Numbered from the stretch's first letter, positions 6,143 through 12,883 are shown. The stretch is 14,399 nucleotides of DNA from Bacillota bacterium (GCA_023459915.1 JAEWSN010000101.1:1-14399), one strand, 5' to 3'. A program made the numbers and translations. Notes: generated from the letters alone by a model not told the origin.

Positions 6143-6160
6143 AATTAGGTTTTGTTAGCC
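6143..6160. repeat. direct repeat copy at the 3' end of the upstream gene
   Basis: Minus-strand GCTAACAAAACCTAATT includes the TAA stop of the gene at 6155-6817. It pairs with the copy at 5838-5860, so the two copies bracket the whole peptide-gene segment. Confidence 0.65.
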
Positions 6161-6817
6161 TTGTCCGGCATTCATCAGCCGGTTCACCAATCGGTTCACC
6201 GCGTCCAATGTGGCTGCGATGATGGCGTTGTAGTCGCCGTCACGGACAATGGAGGCGCCGAGCAGTATCTGGTCCTCTCCTTTGTCGTTGTAGCTGACGG
6301 CGACGTTGTAGGAGTCTACGCCGGCGATACGCAGTTTTTGGATGTCGATGACATCAAAGGTGGATTCCAAAGTCAGGAACTCATGCAGCGCGGCGATACA
6401 TGCGCGTGCTGCGGCCAGATTTCGGCTGGGGGCGGTGTTCATGCCGGTCGCGGTTCCCTTGGCTACCCGGTCGATGCCGGCGAGTGTCACGGACATGGTT
6501 ACCTTGTTGCCGGCCCAGGAGACATCAAAATCCTTGATCTTCAACCGGATGCCGATTTCGAGCATCGAGTCGTCGGCGATCTGCGCCACACTGATGATAC
6601 GGTGCTCCAGATTCATGTCAAAGGATGTAGCGGCCAGGGATTGCACATCCCGGACGATTTGCTTGGGAGAACGCTGGTAATTGGCCAGAATGTGAATCTC
6701 AGAAATATCGGATCTGGCATCTGTCACGACTTTCGAAAGGATGACACCGGCCAGGCGGTTGATCATCTTCTCGAGATCCGTGGTGAGAAAAGTGCCGGAT
6801 TCATTCGTCTTCGTCAT
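6155..6817 (-). CDS. conserved protein of unknown function with internal duplication
   Basis: A 220-residue soluble protein with no signal peptide or membrane segment. Residues 38-80 (from DISEIHILANYQRSPKQIVR) resemble a conserved Clostridia segment I remember but cannot name. The second half seems to contain two related beta-beta-alpha units. Residues 105-149 run through KVTMSVTL, a GTATG turn and an AAARACIAALHEFL helix. Residues 168-213 run through NVAVSY, LGASIVRDG and an AIIAATLDAVNRLV helix. The layout faintly recalls LeuA-type regulatory domains, but this is weak. The ATG at 6817 has GAGAGGTAGG just upstream. The gene precedes the peptide/HD-GYP unit in the same direction, with 194 bp between its stop and the peptide ATG, so readthrough could link them. 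No function is assigned. Confidence 0.8.
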   Translation of the reverse strand: MTKTNESGTFLTTDLEKMINRLAGVILSKVVTDARSDISEIHILANYQRSPKQIVRDVQSLAATSFDMNLEHRIISVAQIADDSMLEIGIRLKIKDFDVSWAGNKVTMSVTLAGIDRVAKGTATGMNTAPSRNLAAARACIAALHEFLTLESTFDVIDIQKLRIAGVDSYNVAVSYNDKGEDQILLGASIVRDGDYNAIIAATLDAVNRLVNRLMNAGQG

Positions 6818-7019
6818 TTGCCTACCTCTCTTTGCGGATGCCTGTTACATGGCGACTACATGGAGGTCGTTGCGCTGCTGTATGCTTGCCATTGGCTTTT
6901 TCGTCAGTACGCTGTTGTCACCGGCTGATGCCGTTGGCGGAAGCCGTGACATGTTTCTCTTCGCTCAAGTTCGTTGTCAATCGAATGTTTGGGCTTTATG
7001 TCGCTTGTTGTTATGTTTC

Positions 7020-7047
7020 ATTATACATTCTTTATGAAAAGCGACAA
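7020..7047 (-). promoter_or_regulatory. predicted promoter of the gene at 6155-6817
   Basis: On the minus strand a perfect TATAAT (7025-7020) is preceded 16 bp upstream by TTGTCG (7047-7042). A second copy of GTTGTCG lies 14 bp further upstream (7056-7062), so the -35 region carries a direct repeat that could be an operator. The leader would be about 195 nt. Confidence 0.5.
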
Positions 7048-7380
7048 CACCGATTCGACAACTTTTCCATAAAAGTAATCAAACCGTAATAAATAAATGA
7101 TGGGATCCTTTGTTTTGGCGGAGACATACGTGGTATTAACTAATGTTAAATTATGTATTTGGGAATTGTTTTCAAGGATTGTTTCAAGGATCGTTTTCAA
7201 AGAATGCCTTCAAGGAATCGGTTCAAGAAATCTCTTTCCGGGAGCGATTCAGGGTCTGGTTCATGATGAGGTACATACCGAGGTACATATTGAGGTTCAT
7301 ATTGAGGTTCATGCTGGGGGTCCAGGTTCAGGGAACTGGTTCAGGATTCCGAATCATGTTGCCAGCGTCCGGATCCGATC
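7048..7380. other. AT-rich, repeat-filled intergenic region between two divergent promoters
   Basis: The whole gap runs from 6818 to 7492. Between the minus-strand promoter (7020-7047) and the rpmE promoter (7381-7409) I see no gene: short open frames lack ribosome binding sites and merely translate the repeats. From about 7166 to 7345 the DNA is a run of degenerate 12-13 bp units, such as ATTGTTTCAAGG, AATCGGTTCAAG and GAGGTTCATATT. Confidence 0.6.
7268..7315. repeat. four 12-bp tandem repeats
   Basis: GAGGTACATACC, GAGGTACATATT, GAGGTTCATATT and GAGGTTCATGCT follow each other without gaps. They are the most regular part of the larger degenerate array at about 7166-7345, upstream of the rpmE promoter. 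Confidence 0.85.
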
Positions 7381-7409
7381 TTGTCTTATCGGGGATGCTG
7401 TGTTATACT
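7381..7409 (+). promoter_or_regulatory. predicted promoter of rpmE
   Basis: TTGTCT (7381-7386), a 17-bp spacer and TATACT (7404-7409), with a TGT just before the -10 that makes it an extended -10. The start site near 7416 gives a leader of about 77 nt. Confidence 0.6.
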
Positions 7410-7492
7410 GATTCTCGACGCTTTGAGAAACAATACATGGCTTTTCATGTTTGGAATACGGAAAGCGCGGCAGGAAAAGCGAGGTGACAATC

Positions 7493-7693
7493 ATGCAGGA
7501 AGGAATTCATCCGAACTACGGCAAAGCGGTTGTGCGTTGTGCTTGCGGTGAGACATGGGAGACTGGTTCTACCAAAAAGGACCTCCACGTCGAAATCTGC
7601 TCCAGCTGCCATCCTTTCTTTACCGGCAAGCAGAAACTGGTGGACGCCGGCGGACGCGTAGACAAGTTCAAGAAGAAGTACAACATGAAGTAA
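7493..7693 (+). CDS. rpmE: 50S ribosomal protein L31, zinc-binding form
   Basis: A 66-residue protein beginning MQEGIHPNYGKAVVRCACGE, the typical L31 start. The four zinc ligands C16, C18, C36 and C39 are all present, so this is the C+ (zinc) form, as opposed to the C- paralogue made under zinc limitation. It binds the 50S subunit near the central protuberance and bridges to the 30S head. The start at 7493 is preferred over an in-frame ATG at 7451 because of GAGGTGA at 7481-7487 and because family members begin here. It is a single-gene transcription unit with its own promoter and terminator. In many Bacillota rpmE lies near rho, which fits the wider neighbourhood here. Confidence 0.97.
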   Translation: MQEGIHPNYGKAVVRCACGETWETGSTKKDLHVEICSSCHPFFTGKQKLVDAGGRVDKFKKKYNMK

Positions 7694-7719
7694 GCCGGGG
7701 TATCCCGGCTTTCTTTTTT
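7692..7719 (+). terminator. intrinsic terminator of rpmE
   Basis: AAGCCGGG (7692-7699) pairs with CCCGGCTT (7704-7711) around GTAT, followed by a T-rich tail to 7719. The stem begins inside the rpmE TAA stop codon, so termination is immediate. Confidence 0.92.
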
Positions 7720-7731
7720 CTCTGAATGTTC

Positions 7732-7782
7732 GGGATACTCTGTGCGTATCCCATTCGTTCGCGTGTATTGGCACGCGTTTTT
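7732..7782 (+). promoter_or_regulatory. two hairpins upstream of the yitT-family gene
   Basis: GGGATAC/GTATCCC (7732-7738 and 7746-7752) is followed by CGCGTG/CACGCG (7760-7765 and 7772-7777) with five T after it. The second hairpin looks like a short intrinsic terminator just 31 bp before the yitT start. It could be an attenuator or a backup terminator for rpmE. I find no convincing separate promoter for yitT between 7720 and 7812. Confidence 0.35.
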
Positions 7783-7812
7783 GTGCTGTGTCGATACATC
7801 ATGGAGGCTCGT

Positions 7813-8724
7813 ATGAGCGAAAAGCTCAAGCTGCGCGTGGCGCCTTTTGTGGTCATTCTCGTTGGCTGTGTCATCATGGCCCTGGGAATGAACCTTTTTT
7901 TGATCCCCTACAAACTTGCCCCGGGAGGGGTGTCCGGCCTGGCGACCGTCCTCCATCATGTCAGCGATGGCAGGCTGCCCGTCGGCATGCTGATGCTGGC
8001 GATGAACATTCCCCTGTTTTTGCTGGGGTGGAAATCGAAAGGGCACGGGTTCATGTTGCGGTCGCTGTTTGGAACCATTGTGCTCTCGCTGGTCATTGAT
8101 CTGACCGCGCCGTACATCGACAGAATGGTGAACGTGTGGTTCGTCAGTCTGGATGTGTCCATGGCCACGCCGGATTATCTGCTCAACGCGTTGGCCGGCG
8201 GCCTCATCATGGGCATCGGGCTGGCGTTTGTGCTCAAGGAGGACGCGACCACCGGCGGCACGGACATGGCGGCGGCCATCCTGAAGAAATTCGTTCCGGG
8301 ATTGTCCATCGGGACGTTTCTGCTGATTCTGGATGTGCTGGTGGTGCTGTTTGCCACCATCGCGTTTCGAAGCATCAAGCTCGGCCTGTATGCGACGGTC
8401 AGCCTGTACATCGCGAGCAAGACCATCGACGCGTTTCTTGAGGGCTTGAACTTTGCCAAAACACTCATGATCATTTCCGATCGGGCACAGGAGATCGCGG
8501 TCCGGCTCATGAACGACATCGACCGGGGTGTCACCGGGCTCAAGGGCGTCGGCATGTACAGCGGCAAGGAGAAAACCGTGCTGCTGTGCGTGGTGAAACG
8601 GGAAGAGATTGCGCAGGTGAAGCAGGTGGTCCGGGAGTTCGATCCGCAGGCCTTCGTGCTACTCAGTGACGCGCGCGAGGTGCTGGGAGAAGGCTTTGTG
8701 CCGATGGAACCCCACAATCAGTAG
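7813..8724 (+). CDS. YitT family membrane protein with C-terminal DUF2179 domain
   Basis: A 303-residue protein. The first about 200 residues form the YitT membrane domain with five or six hydrophobic segments and the family motifs GMNLFLIPYKLAPGGVSG near the start and KEDATTGGTDMAA in the middle. The last about 80 residues are a soluble DUF2179 domain (AKTLMIISDRAQEIA, RGVTGLKGVGMYSG, LLCVVKREE). The substrate of YitT proteins is not established; a transporter role is commonly supposed. The ATG at 7813 is chosen for GGAGG five bases upstream and because it begins the hydrophilic lead into the first membrane helix; the frame stays open upstream to 7726 but without a ribosome binding site. It may depend partly on readthrough from rpmE. 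Confidence 0.92.
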   Translation: MSEKLKLRVAPFVVILVGCVIMALGMNLFLIPYKLAPGGVSGLATVLHHVSDGRLPVGMLMLAMNIPLFLLGWKSKGHGFMLRSLFGTIVLSLVIDLTAPYIDRMVNVWFVSLDVSMATPDYLLNALAGGLIMGIGLAFVLKEDATTGGTDMAAAILKKFVPGLSIGTFLLILDVLVVLFATIAFRSIKLGLYATVSLYIASKTIDAFLEGLNFAKTLMIISDRAQEIAVRLMNDIDRGVTGLKGVGMYSGKEKTVLLCVVKREEIAQVKQVVREFDPQAFVLLSDAREVLGEGFVPMEPHNQ

Positions 8725-8748
8725 CTTGCAGCTCCATATATTTGCACT

Positions 8749-8783
8749 AAAAAAGACGTTTCTGCCGAAGAAACGTCTTTTTT
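8749..8783. terminator. bidirectional intrinsic terminator between yitT-family and GNAT genes
   Basis: AAAAAAGACGTTTC (8749-8762) pairs perfectly with GAAACGTCTTTTTT (8770-8783) around a 7-nt loop. It ends in six T on both strands, so it suits both the plus-strand yitT-family gene and the converging minus-strand GNAT gene. Confidence 0.93.
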
Positions 8784-8816
8784 GCCGCACTGATGCTGGC
8801 GCATGCTGAAATTGGT

Positions 8817-9314
8817 TCAACAAGCGGGAGCGGCTTGCGTCTGGGGCACGTACTCCTTGATCATCCGTGCGCGCAAGTAACCGCGCTCGGTTTCAATGGC
8901 TTCGGTGAAGAACCCGCGGCTGTAGTAGAACCGCACGAGCGCCAGATGACGGGATGCGGTGTGCAGGCGCACACAGGTGACGCCGTTGGCGGCCAGATAC
9001 TTGTCCACCACATTCATCAGCGATTTGCCGATGCCGAGGTTCCGGGCCTCATGCGCAACGGCAAACCGGCTGAGATAGGCCTCGGTACCGGTGATTTCAA
9101 GACGGACCGTACCGGCGATGCTGCCGTCGATTTCCGCCACATACACGGGCTTCGTGACAATCTGCCGCTCTACGTCCGCCACTGTTTCGCGCAGGGCTTC
9201 CAGCTGTGTTTGGCCTGTTGTTGCGGCGTATTCCTCGAACGCGGTCCTCAAAATGGCGTGCACCACAGGCGCGTCCGCCGCTTCCGCCCGGCGGATGATG
9301 AATGTGTACTGCAT
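8817..9314 (-). CDS. GNAT family N-acetyltransferase
   Basis: A 165-residue single-domain GNAT fold. The N-terminus IIRRAEAADAPVV is the usual first strand and helix. The acetyl-CoA pyrophosphate-binding motif A is RNLGIG at 91-96, preceded by the AYLSRFAVAHEAR strand. A FYYSRGF segment near residue 130 is typical of motif B. GNAT enzymes move an acetyl group from acetyl-CoA to an amine; the substrate cannot be read from the sequence. The ATG at 9314 has GGGAGG seven bases upstream. It lies downstream of argF on the same strand with 145 bp between, which hold a 12-bp tandem repeat. A role in arginine metabolism would be guilt by association only. Confidence 0.9.
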   Translation of the reverse strand: MQYTFIIRRAEAADAPVVHAILRTAFEEYAATTGQTQLEALRETVADVERQIVTKPVYVAEIDGSIAGTVRLEITGTEAYLSRFAVAHEARNLGIGKSLMNVVDKYLAANGVTCVRLHTASRHLALVRFYYSRGFFTEAIETERGYLRARMIKEYVPQTQAAPAC

Positions 9315-9377
9315 GGATGCCTCCCGATGCGCAGTGTTTTGGTGGTGGATACGGGCTGCCTCCAGCGCTGCTGGCGG

Positions 9378-9437
9378 GACGCGTGAAGGGATGCGTGAAG
9401 GGACGCGTGAAGGGACGCGTGAAGGGACGTGTGAGAG
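9378..9437. repeat. five 12-bp tandem repeats between argF and the GNAT gene
   Basis: GACGCGTGAAGG occurs exactly three times and with small changes twice more (GATGCGTGAAGG at 9390-9401 and GACGTGTGAGAG at 9426-9437). The related CGGACGCGTCCG palindrome follows at 9445-9456, next to the argF stop codon. Each unit contains a self-complementary ACGCGT. Confidence 0.92.
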
Positions 9438-9459
9438 GACGCAACGGACGCGTCCGGTC

Positions 9460-10380
9460 CTATCCCATCAGTTTGACCAGGACGGCCTTCTGGGCGTGCA
9501 GGCGGTTTTCCGCCTCGTCGAACACCACGGACTGCGGGCCGTCGATGACGCCTTCGGAAACCTCCAGTCCCCGGTACGCGGGCAGGCAGTGCAGGAAAAG
9601 GGCTTCCGGAGCGGCTTGGGCCATCAGCGCCTCGTTGACCTGAAATCCCTCGAATTGCTTGATGCGTGCCGCCTTTTCGGTTTCCTGCCCCATGCTGACC
9701 CAGGTGTCGGTGTAGACGATGTCCGCGTCCTTGACCGCTTCAGCCGCGCTGGTGGTCAGCACCACCGTGGTGCCTGCCTCCGCGGCCGCCGCCTTGGCGG
9801 TTGCCACGCTGGCCGCGTCCGGCTCGAACCCTGTGGGGGTGGCCACCGAAATGTGCATGCCCACCTTGGCGCAGCCGATGAGCAGGGAGTTGGCCATGTT
9901 GTTGCCATCACCGACATACGCGAGCTTCAAGCCGGCCAGTTTCCCTTTGTGCTCCCGGATGGTCTGCAAATCCGCCAGCACCTGGCAGGGATGCTGCAAA
10001 TCCGTGAGTCCGTTGATGATGGGAATGCTGCCGTGGGTCGCGAGCCCTTCCACATCCGACTGTGCAAACGTGCGAATCATGATGCCGTCCAGATACCGGG
10101 ACAGCACCTTGGCCGTGTCGGAAACCGTTTCTCCCCGTCCCAGCTGAATGTCCGCCGCGCTCAGGAAGAGCGGATAACCGCCCAACTGCACCATGCCGAC
10201 TTCAAAGGAGACGCGGGTGCGGGTGGAGGACTTGGAGAATATCAAGCCCAGGGTTTTCCCCTGCAGCAGATGGTTGTGCGGAATGCCGTTGCGGGACTCG
10301 TATTTGAGCCGATCCGCCAAATCGAGTGTTTCCAGGATTTCCTGTGAGGACCAGTCGCTCAGGCACAAGAGATGTTTCAT
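9460..10380 (-). CDS. argF: ornithine carbamoyltransferase
   Basis: A 306-residue enzyme of usual length. It joins carbamoyl phosphate and ornithine to give citrulline in arginine synthesis, in the cytoplasm as a trimer. Carbamoyl-phosphate motifs are STRTR at 52-56 and HPCQ at 130-133. The ornithine-side motif is DTWVSMG. The catalytic cysteine lies in HCLPAYRG from residue 264, which marks ornithine rather than aspartate carbamoyltransferase. The start is MKHLLCLSDW at 10380, with a GGGGGT site upstream; an in-frame ATG at 10479 would add 33 residues that cross the promoter and is not credible. No other arg genes are in the window, so it is a stand-alone arg locus, possibly cotranscribed with the GNAT gene. 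Confidence 0.96.
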   Translation of the reverse strand: MKHLLCLSDWSSQEILETLDLADRLKYESRNGIPHNHLLQGKTLGLIFSKSSTRTRVSFEVGMVQLGGYPLFLSAADIQLGRGETVSDTAKVLSRYLDGIMIRTFAQSDVEGLATHGSIPIINGLTDLQHPCQVLADLQTIREHKGKLAGLKLAYVGDGNNMANSLLIGCAKVGMHISVATPTGFEPDAASVATAKAAAAEAGTTVVLTTSAAEAVKDADIVYTDTWVSMGQETEKAARIKQFEGFQVNEALMAQAAPEALFLHCLPAYRGLEVSEGVIDGPQSVVFDEAENRLHAQKAVLVKLMG

Positions 10381-10419
10381 GGTGATACCCCCGTTTCTCC
10401 AGAGGAGAGAATATGCATG

Positions 10420-10448
10420 ATTATACACTTGAACGTATAATAATGCAA
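10420..10448 (-). promoter_or_regulatory. argF promoter with overlapping operator-like palindrome
   Basis: On the minus strand TTGCAT (10448-10443), a 17-bp spacer and a perfect TATAAT (10425-10420). The promoter overlaps an imperfect inverted repeat at 10421-10440, TTATAC-N8-GTATAA, which contains TTCA on the argF strand as in ARG boxes. ArgR control is established for arg genes in Bacillus; a true ARG box here is only suggested. Confidence 0.5.
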
Positions 10449-10637
10449 CAAACACTTTTTCGGGTTTATTCCCCCACACGGATTGTGGTAATGCGGTGGC
10501 GGAAAATATCCGAAACGGTCATAACTCCGCCCGTTGTGAGCGCGTGATTCAGGATGAAATGATTGATGGACATTCAACGGCCGGAGTCGTATTTCCGCGA
10601 TTTGGCTGTCAAAAGGGTTGCTTGAAGGGACAAGTGC
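10449..10637. other. intergenic stretch without recognised features
   Basis: This is the middle of the 384-bp divergent gap between argF and motA. I see GGCGGA (10496-10501) opposite a TCCGCC about 22 bases later, which could form a loose stem, but no gene, no clear promoter and no terminator. Confidence 0.4.
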
Positions 10638-10645
10638 GCCGATAT
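10638..10645 (+). promoter_or_regulatory. sigma-D-like -10 element upstream of motA
   Basis: GCCGATAT is an exact match to the -10 of flagellar sigma-D (FliA-type) promoters as known from Bacillus. It is 119 bp before the motA ATG, in the right orientation. A good TAAA -35 is not visible at the usual 15-bp distance, so the call rests on the -10 and the gene it precedes. Confidence 0.4.
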
Positions 10646-10764
10646 ATGTGACAGACCTCTGTGCGGGTTATGGTATGGACGGCCCGTGCTGTGGTAACAT
10701 CTAATCGGACTCAAAAGAAACCACCCCGCCAACGGGTCGGCAGGGATGGAACGGGAGACACGGT

Positions 10765-11565
10765 ATGGATATTGCGTCAATCATCGGATTGGTCGGTGGG
10801 ATCGGGGTTCTGGTGTACGGCATGTTGAGCGGTGGCGACTTGGCATCGTTCTTTGACGCGCCATCCGTCGTCATGACCATTGGCGGCGGGCTTGTCTCCA
10901 CAATCGTGAGCTTTTCGCTCGAAGAGTTCCTCAATGTGGCCAAGGTGTTGCCCAAAATCATCTACGGGAAAACCACCCCGCCGTTCGATCTCATCCGTTC
11001 CCTGGTGGATCTGTCGCAAAAGGCGCGCCGTGAGGGACTGCTGGCTCTGGAATCCGCGGGTGACACCATCAACGACGACTTCATGAAAAAGGCGATGGAA
11101 CTCGTGGTCGATGGCGTGGAAGCCGACATCATCCGGGAATCGTTGACGCTCGAGCTCGACAACATGGCCATCCGGCACAAGTCCGGCATCAGCATCTTCA
11201 AAACGATGGGCACCTTTTTCCCCGCATGGGGCATGATCGGGACGCTCGTGGGCCTGGTGAACCTGCTCAAATCGCTCGATGACCCGTCCAAAATCGGCCC
11301 GGCCATGGCCATTGCCATCATCACCACCTTTTATGGTTCGGTCATGGCCAACTTTGTTGCCATCCCCATCGCGAACAAGCTCGCGAGCAAGAGCGATGAG
11401 GAAATCCGAATCAAGGAAATGATGATTGAAGGCATTCTGGGCATCCAGGCCGGCGTCAATCCGCGCATCATGGAGCACAAGCTCAAGACATTCCTGTCCC
11501 CGACACAGAAAAAGGCATACGACGCAATGATCGCGTCTCCGGAAAAACCGGAAGCGGAGGAATAG
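10765..11565 (+). CDS. motA: flagellar motor stator protein MotA
   Basis: A 266-residue protein with four membrane segments: residues 4-22, 33-50, 148-170 and 180-205. Together with MotB it forms the ion-driven stator that turns the flagellar rotor. The conserved prolines near the ion path are P153 in FFPAWGMIGTLVGL and P201 in FVAIPIANKL. The cytoplasmic loop has the RREGLLALE stretch that holds rotor-interacting charges. The start has GGGAG eight bases upstream. Only 3 bp separate its stop from motB. No other flagellar genes are in the window, so this is an isolated stator operon. Whether it uses protons or sodium cannot be decided from what I see. Confidence 0.96.
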   Translation: MDIASIIGLVGGIGVLVYGMLSGGDLASFFDAPSVVMTIGGGLVSTIVSFSLEEFLNVAKVLPKIIYGKTTPPFDLIRSLVDLSQKARREGLLALESAGDTINDDFMKKAMELVVDGVEADIIRESLTLELDNMAIRHKSGISIFKTMGTFFPAWGMIGTLVGLVNLLKSLDDPSKIGPAMAIAIITTFYGSVMANFVAIPIANKLASKSDEEIRIKEMMIEGILGIQAGVNPRIMEHKLKTFLSPTQKKAYDAMIASPEKPEAEE

Positions 11566-11568
11566 TTC

Positions 11569-12360
11569 ATGGCTGGGAAAAAACGGGGTGGTTCGGAAGA
11601 GGGCGGAGGCGCGCCGGAATGGATGGCGACATACAGCGATCTCGTGACGCTGCTGCTCTGCTTTTTCATTCTGCTGTTTTCCATGGCCACCATTGACGCC
11701 CAGAAATACGTGCAGGTGGCCAACTCCCTGCGCAGCTCCTTTGTGAAGATCAGCGGGGGCGATTTGCTGCTGACCAACAAGGGGCAGGAAATGATCAATG
11801 TCACCAACCAGACCAATCCCAGCAATACCGGAGAACTCTCCACCGACACACAGACCTATGTGAAAAAGGCCGAGGAAATGGTGGCGGATGCCCAGCAGCA
11901 GCAGGAGAACCGGAAGATGGAGGACGCCGCGAACCGCATCCGCGACATCGTGGCGGAAAAGGGGCTTTCCGACAAGGTCAATGTGGTGGAGGAGAAAGAG
12001 TTCGTGATGGTCCGTCTGGACTCTGAAGTCTTTTTCCAGTCCGGCCGTGCCGACATCCTGCCGGTGGGACAGGATGTGCTGTCCGCCATCACCGAGGTGC
12101 TGAACCTGCTCGAGAACAAGGACATCCTGGTGCAGGGGCATACGGACAATGTGCCCATCCAGACGGCCCAGTTCGACTCCAACTGGGAGCTGTCCACCGC
12201 CCGTGCCACCAATGTGGTGCGCTACATGGTGGATACCCACCAGATGGATCCGTCCCGGCTCACAGCGACCGGAAACGGCGAGTTCCGGCCCATCGGGGAC
12301 AACGACACCCCGGAGGGACGGCAGGCCAACCGCCGCATTGAAATCCGCATCATGCGGTAG
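11569..12360 (+). CDS. motB: flagellar motor stator protein MotB
   Basis: A 263-residue protein. Residues 16-40 (PEWMATYSDLVTLLLCFFIL) hold the single membrane helix with the essential ion-carrying D24. Residues about 40-135 are the plug and linker, rich in Gln, Asn and Thr. Residues 140-263 are an OmpA-type peptidoglycan-binding domain with FFQSGRADI, HTDNVPI at 191-197 and NRRIEI at 254-259. MotB anchors the stator to the cell wall. GGAGGAA inside the end of motA serves as its ribosome binding site, so the pair is translationally linked. Confidence 0.96.
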   Translation: MAGKKRGGSEEGGGAPEWMATYSDLVTLLLCFFILLFSMATIDAQKYVQVANSLRSSFVKISGGDLLLTNKGQEMINVTNQTNPSNTGELSTDTQTYVKKAEEMVADAQQQQENRKMEDAANRIRDIVAEKGLSDKVNVVEEKEFVMVRLDSEVFFQSGRADILPVGQDVLSAITEVLNLLENKDILVQGHTDNVPIQTAQFDSNWELSTARATNVVRYMVDTHQMDPSRLTATGNGEFRPIGDNDTPEGRQANRRIEIRIMR

Positions 12361-12418
12361 GAGACATGTTTGGGTCAACCGCAGCATGGCTGGCCGAACA
12401 GGCACCCGGATACGCCGT

Positions 12419-12482
12419 GTGAACCTGGCTGAACCGACAAATGGCGGGGGCGCCTTGTGAGCCTGGCCGAACCGACAGACGG
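12419..12482. repeat. pair of 26-bp imperfect direct repeats, 38-bp period
   Basis: Copies at 12419-12444 and 12457-12482 share most of GTGARCCTGGCYGAACCGAC. A third, weaker copy (GCATGGCTGGCCGAAC) lies near 12384-12399. The repeats fill the gap between motB and the next promoter. No gene, terminator or known site is recognised in them. Confidence 0.7.
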
Positions 12483-12501
12483 GACGTATGCGTATACGGG
12501 G

Positions 12502-12531
12502 TTGCGGCAATTGGACGAATCTGGTTATAAT
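12502..12531 (+). promoter_or_regulatory. predicted promoter of the PC4-like gene
   Basis: TTGCGG (12502-12507), an 18-bp spacer and a perfect TATAAT (12526-12531). A start near 12538 leaves about 54 nt of leader. It lets the gene be expressed apart from motAB, although readthrough is possible because no terminator is seen after motB. Confidence 0.55.
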
Positions 12532-12591
12532 GAATTGCTTTTTGGGATACAGAACAGTGGGACCCGGGCAAATGTACAGGAGGTGCGCAAC

Positions 12592-12819
12592 ATGGCGGAT
12601 TTTTGGGATTCCGAGGAACTGCTCGGCAAGTTTGTGAAGAACAGCCGGGAGGAAATTCATATCAAGAAGGTGGCCAAAAACAGCAAGGAGTATCTGGACA
12701 TCCGGACATTCTGGTACGACAGCAACGCGGACGAGTTCCGCCCCAGCCAGAAGGGGGTGGCCCTGCCGCTCGAATTCGCGGGAGAGCTCAAGTCCATCCT
12801 CGATTTGCTCGAGGAATGA
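12592..12819 (+). CDS. YdbC-like PC4 (p15) family single-stranded nucleic-acid-binding protein
   Basis: A 75-residue protein beginning MADFWDSEELLGKF. The pattern HIKKVAKNSKEYLDIRTFW, followed by an acidic turn, then KGVALPLEFAGELKSILDLL matches the bacterial PC4-like family: an antiparallel sheet followed by a helix. Family members such as Lactococcus YdbC bind single-stranded DNA or RNA as dimers. The start is set by an ideal GGAGGTG seven bases before the ATG; the frame stays open upstream to 12457 but that part is repeat DNA. It has its own promoter and terminator, so its position after motAB need not mean a motility role. Confidence 0.85.
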   Translation: MADFWDSEELLGKFVKNSREEIHIKKVAKNSKEYLDIRTFWYDSNADEFRPSQKGVALPLEFAGELKSILDLLEE

Positions 12820-12883
12820 CCGGCGTGACGCCGGCCGGCGCAACGAAGGGTTGCGCGCGATGGCATCCTGACGCGGATGAAAG

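Noticed and set aside
5838..6160. Integron attC or cassette boundaries, suggested by GTTAGC near imperfect inverted repeats
   Set aside because: Neither side fits the GTTRRRY / RYYYAAC core-site consensus, and no integrase is in the window.
7097..7487. Plus-strand frames of 104 and 114 codons before rpmE
   Set aside because: They translate degenerate DNA repeats, have no ribosome binding site, and cross the rpmE promoter.
9097..9444. Minus-strand frame with repeated TRPF residues
   Set aside because: It is the translation of the 12-bp tandem repeat and overlaps the GNAT gene out of frame.
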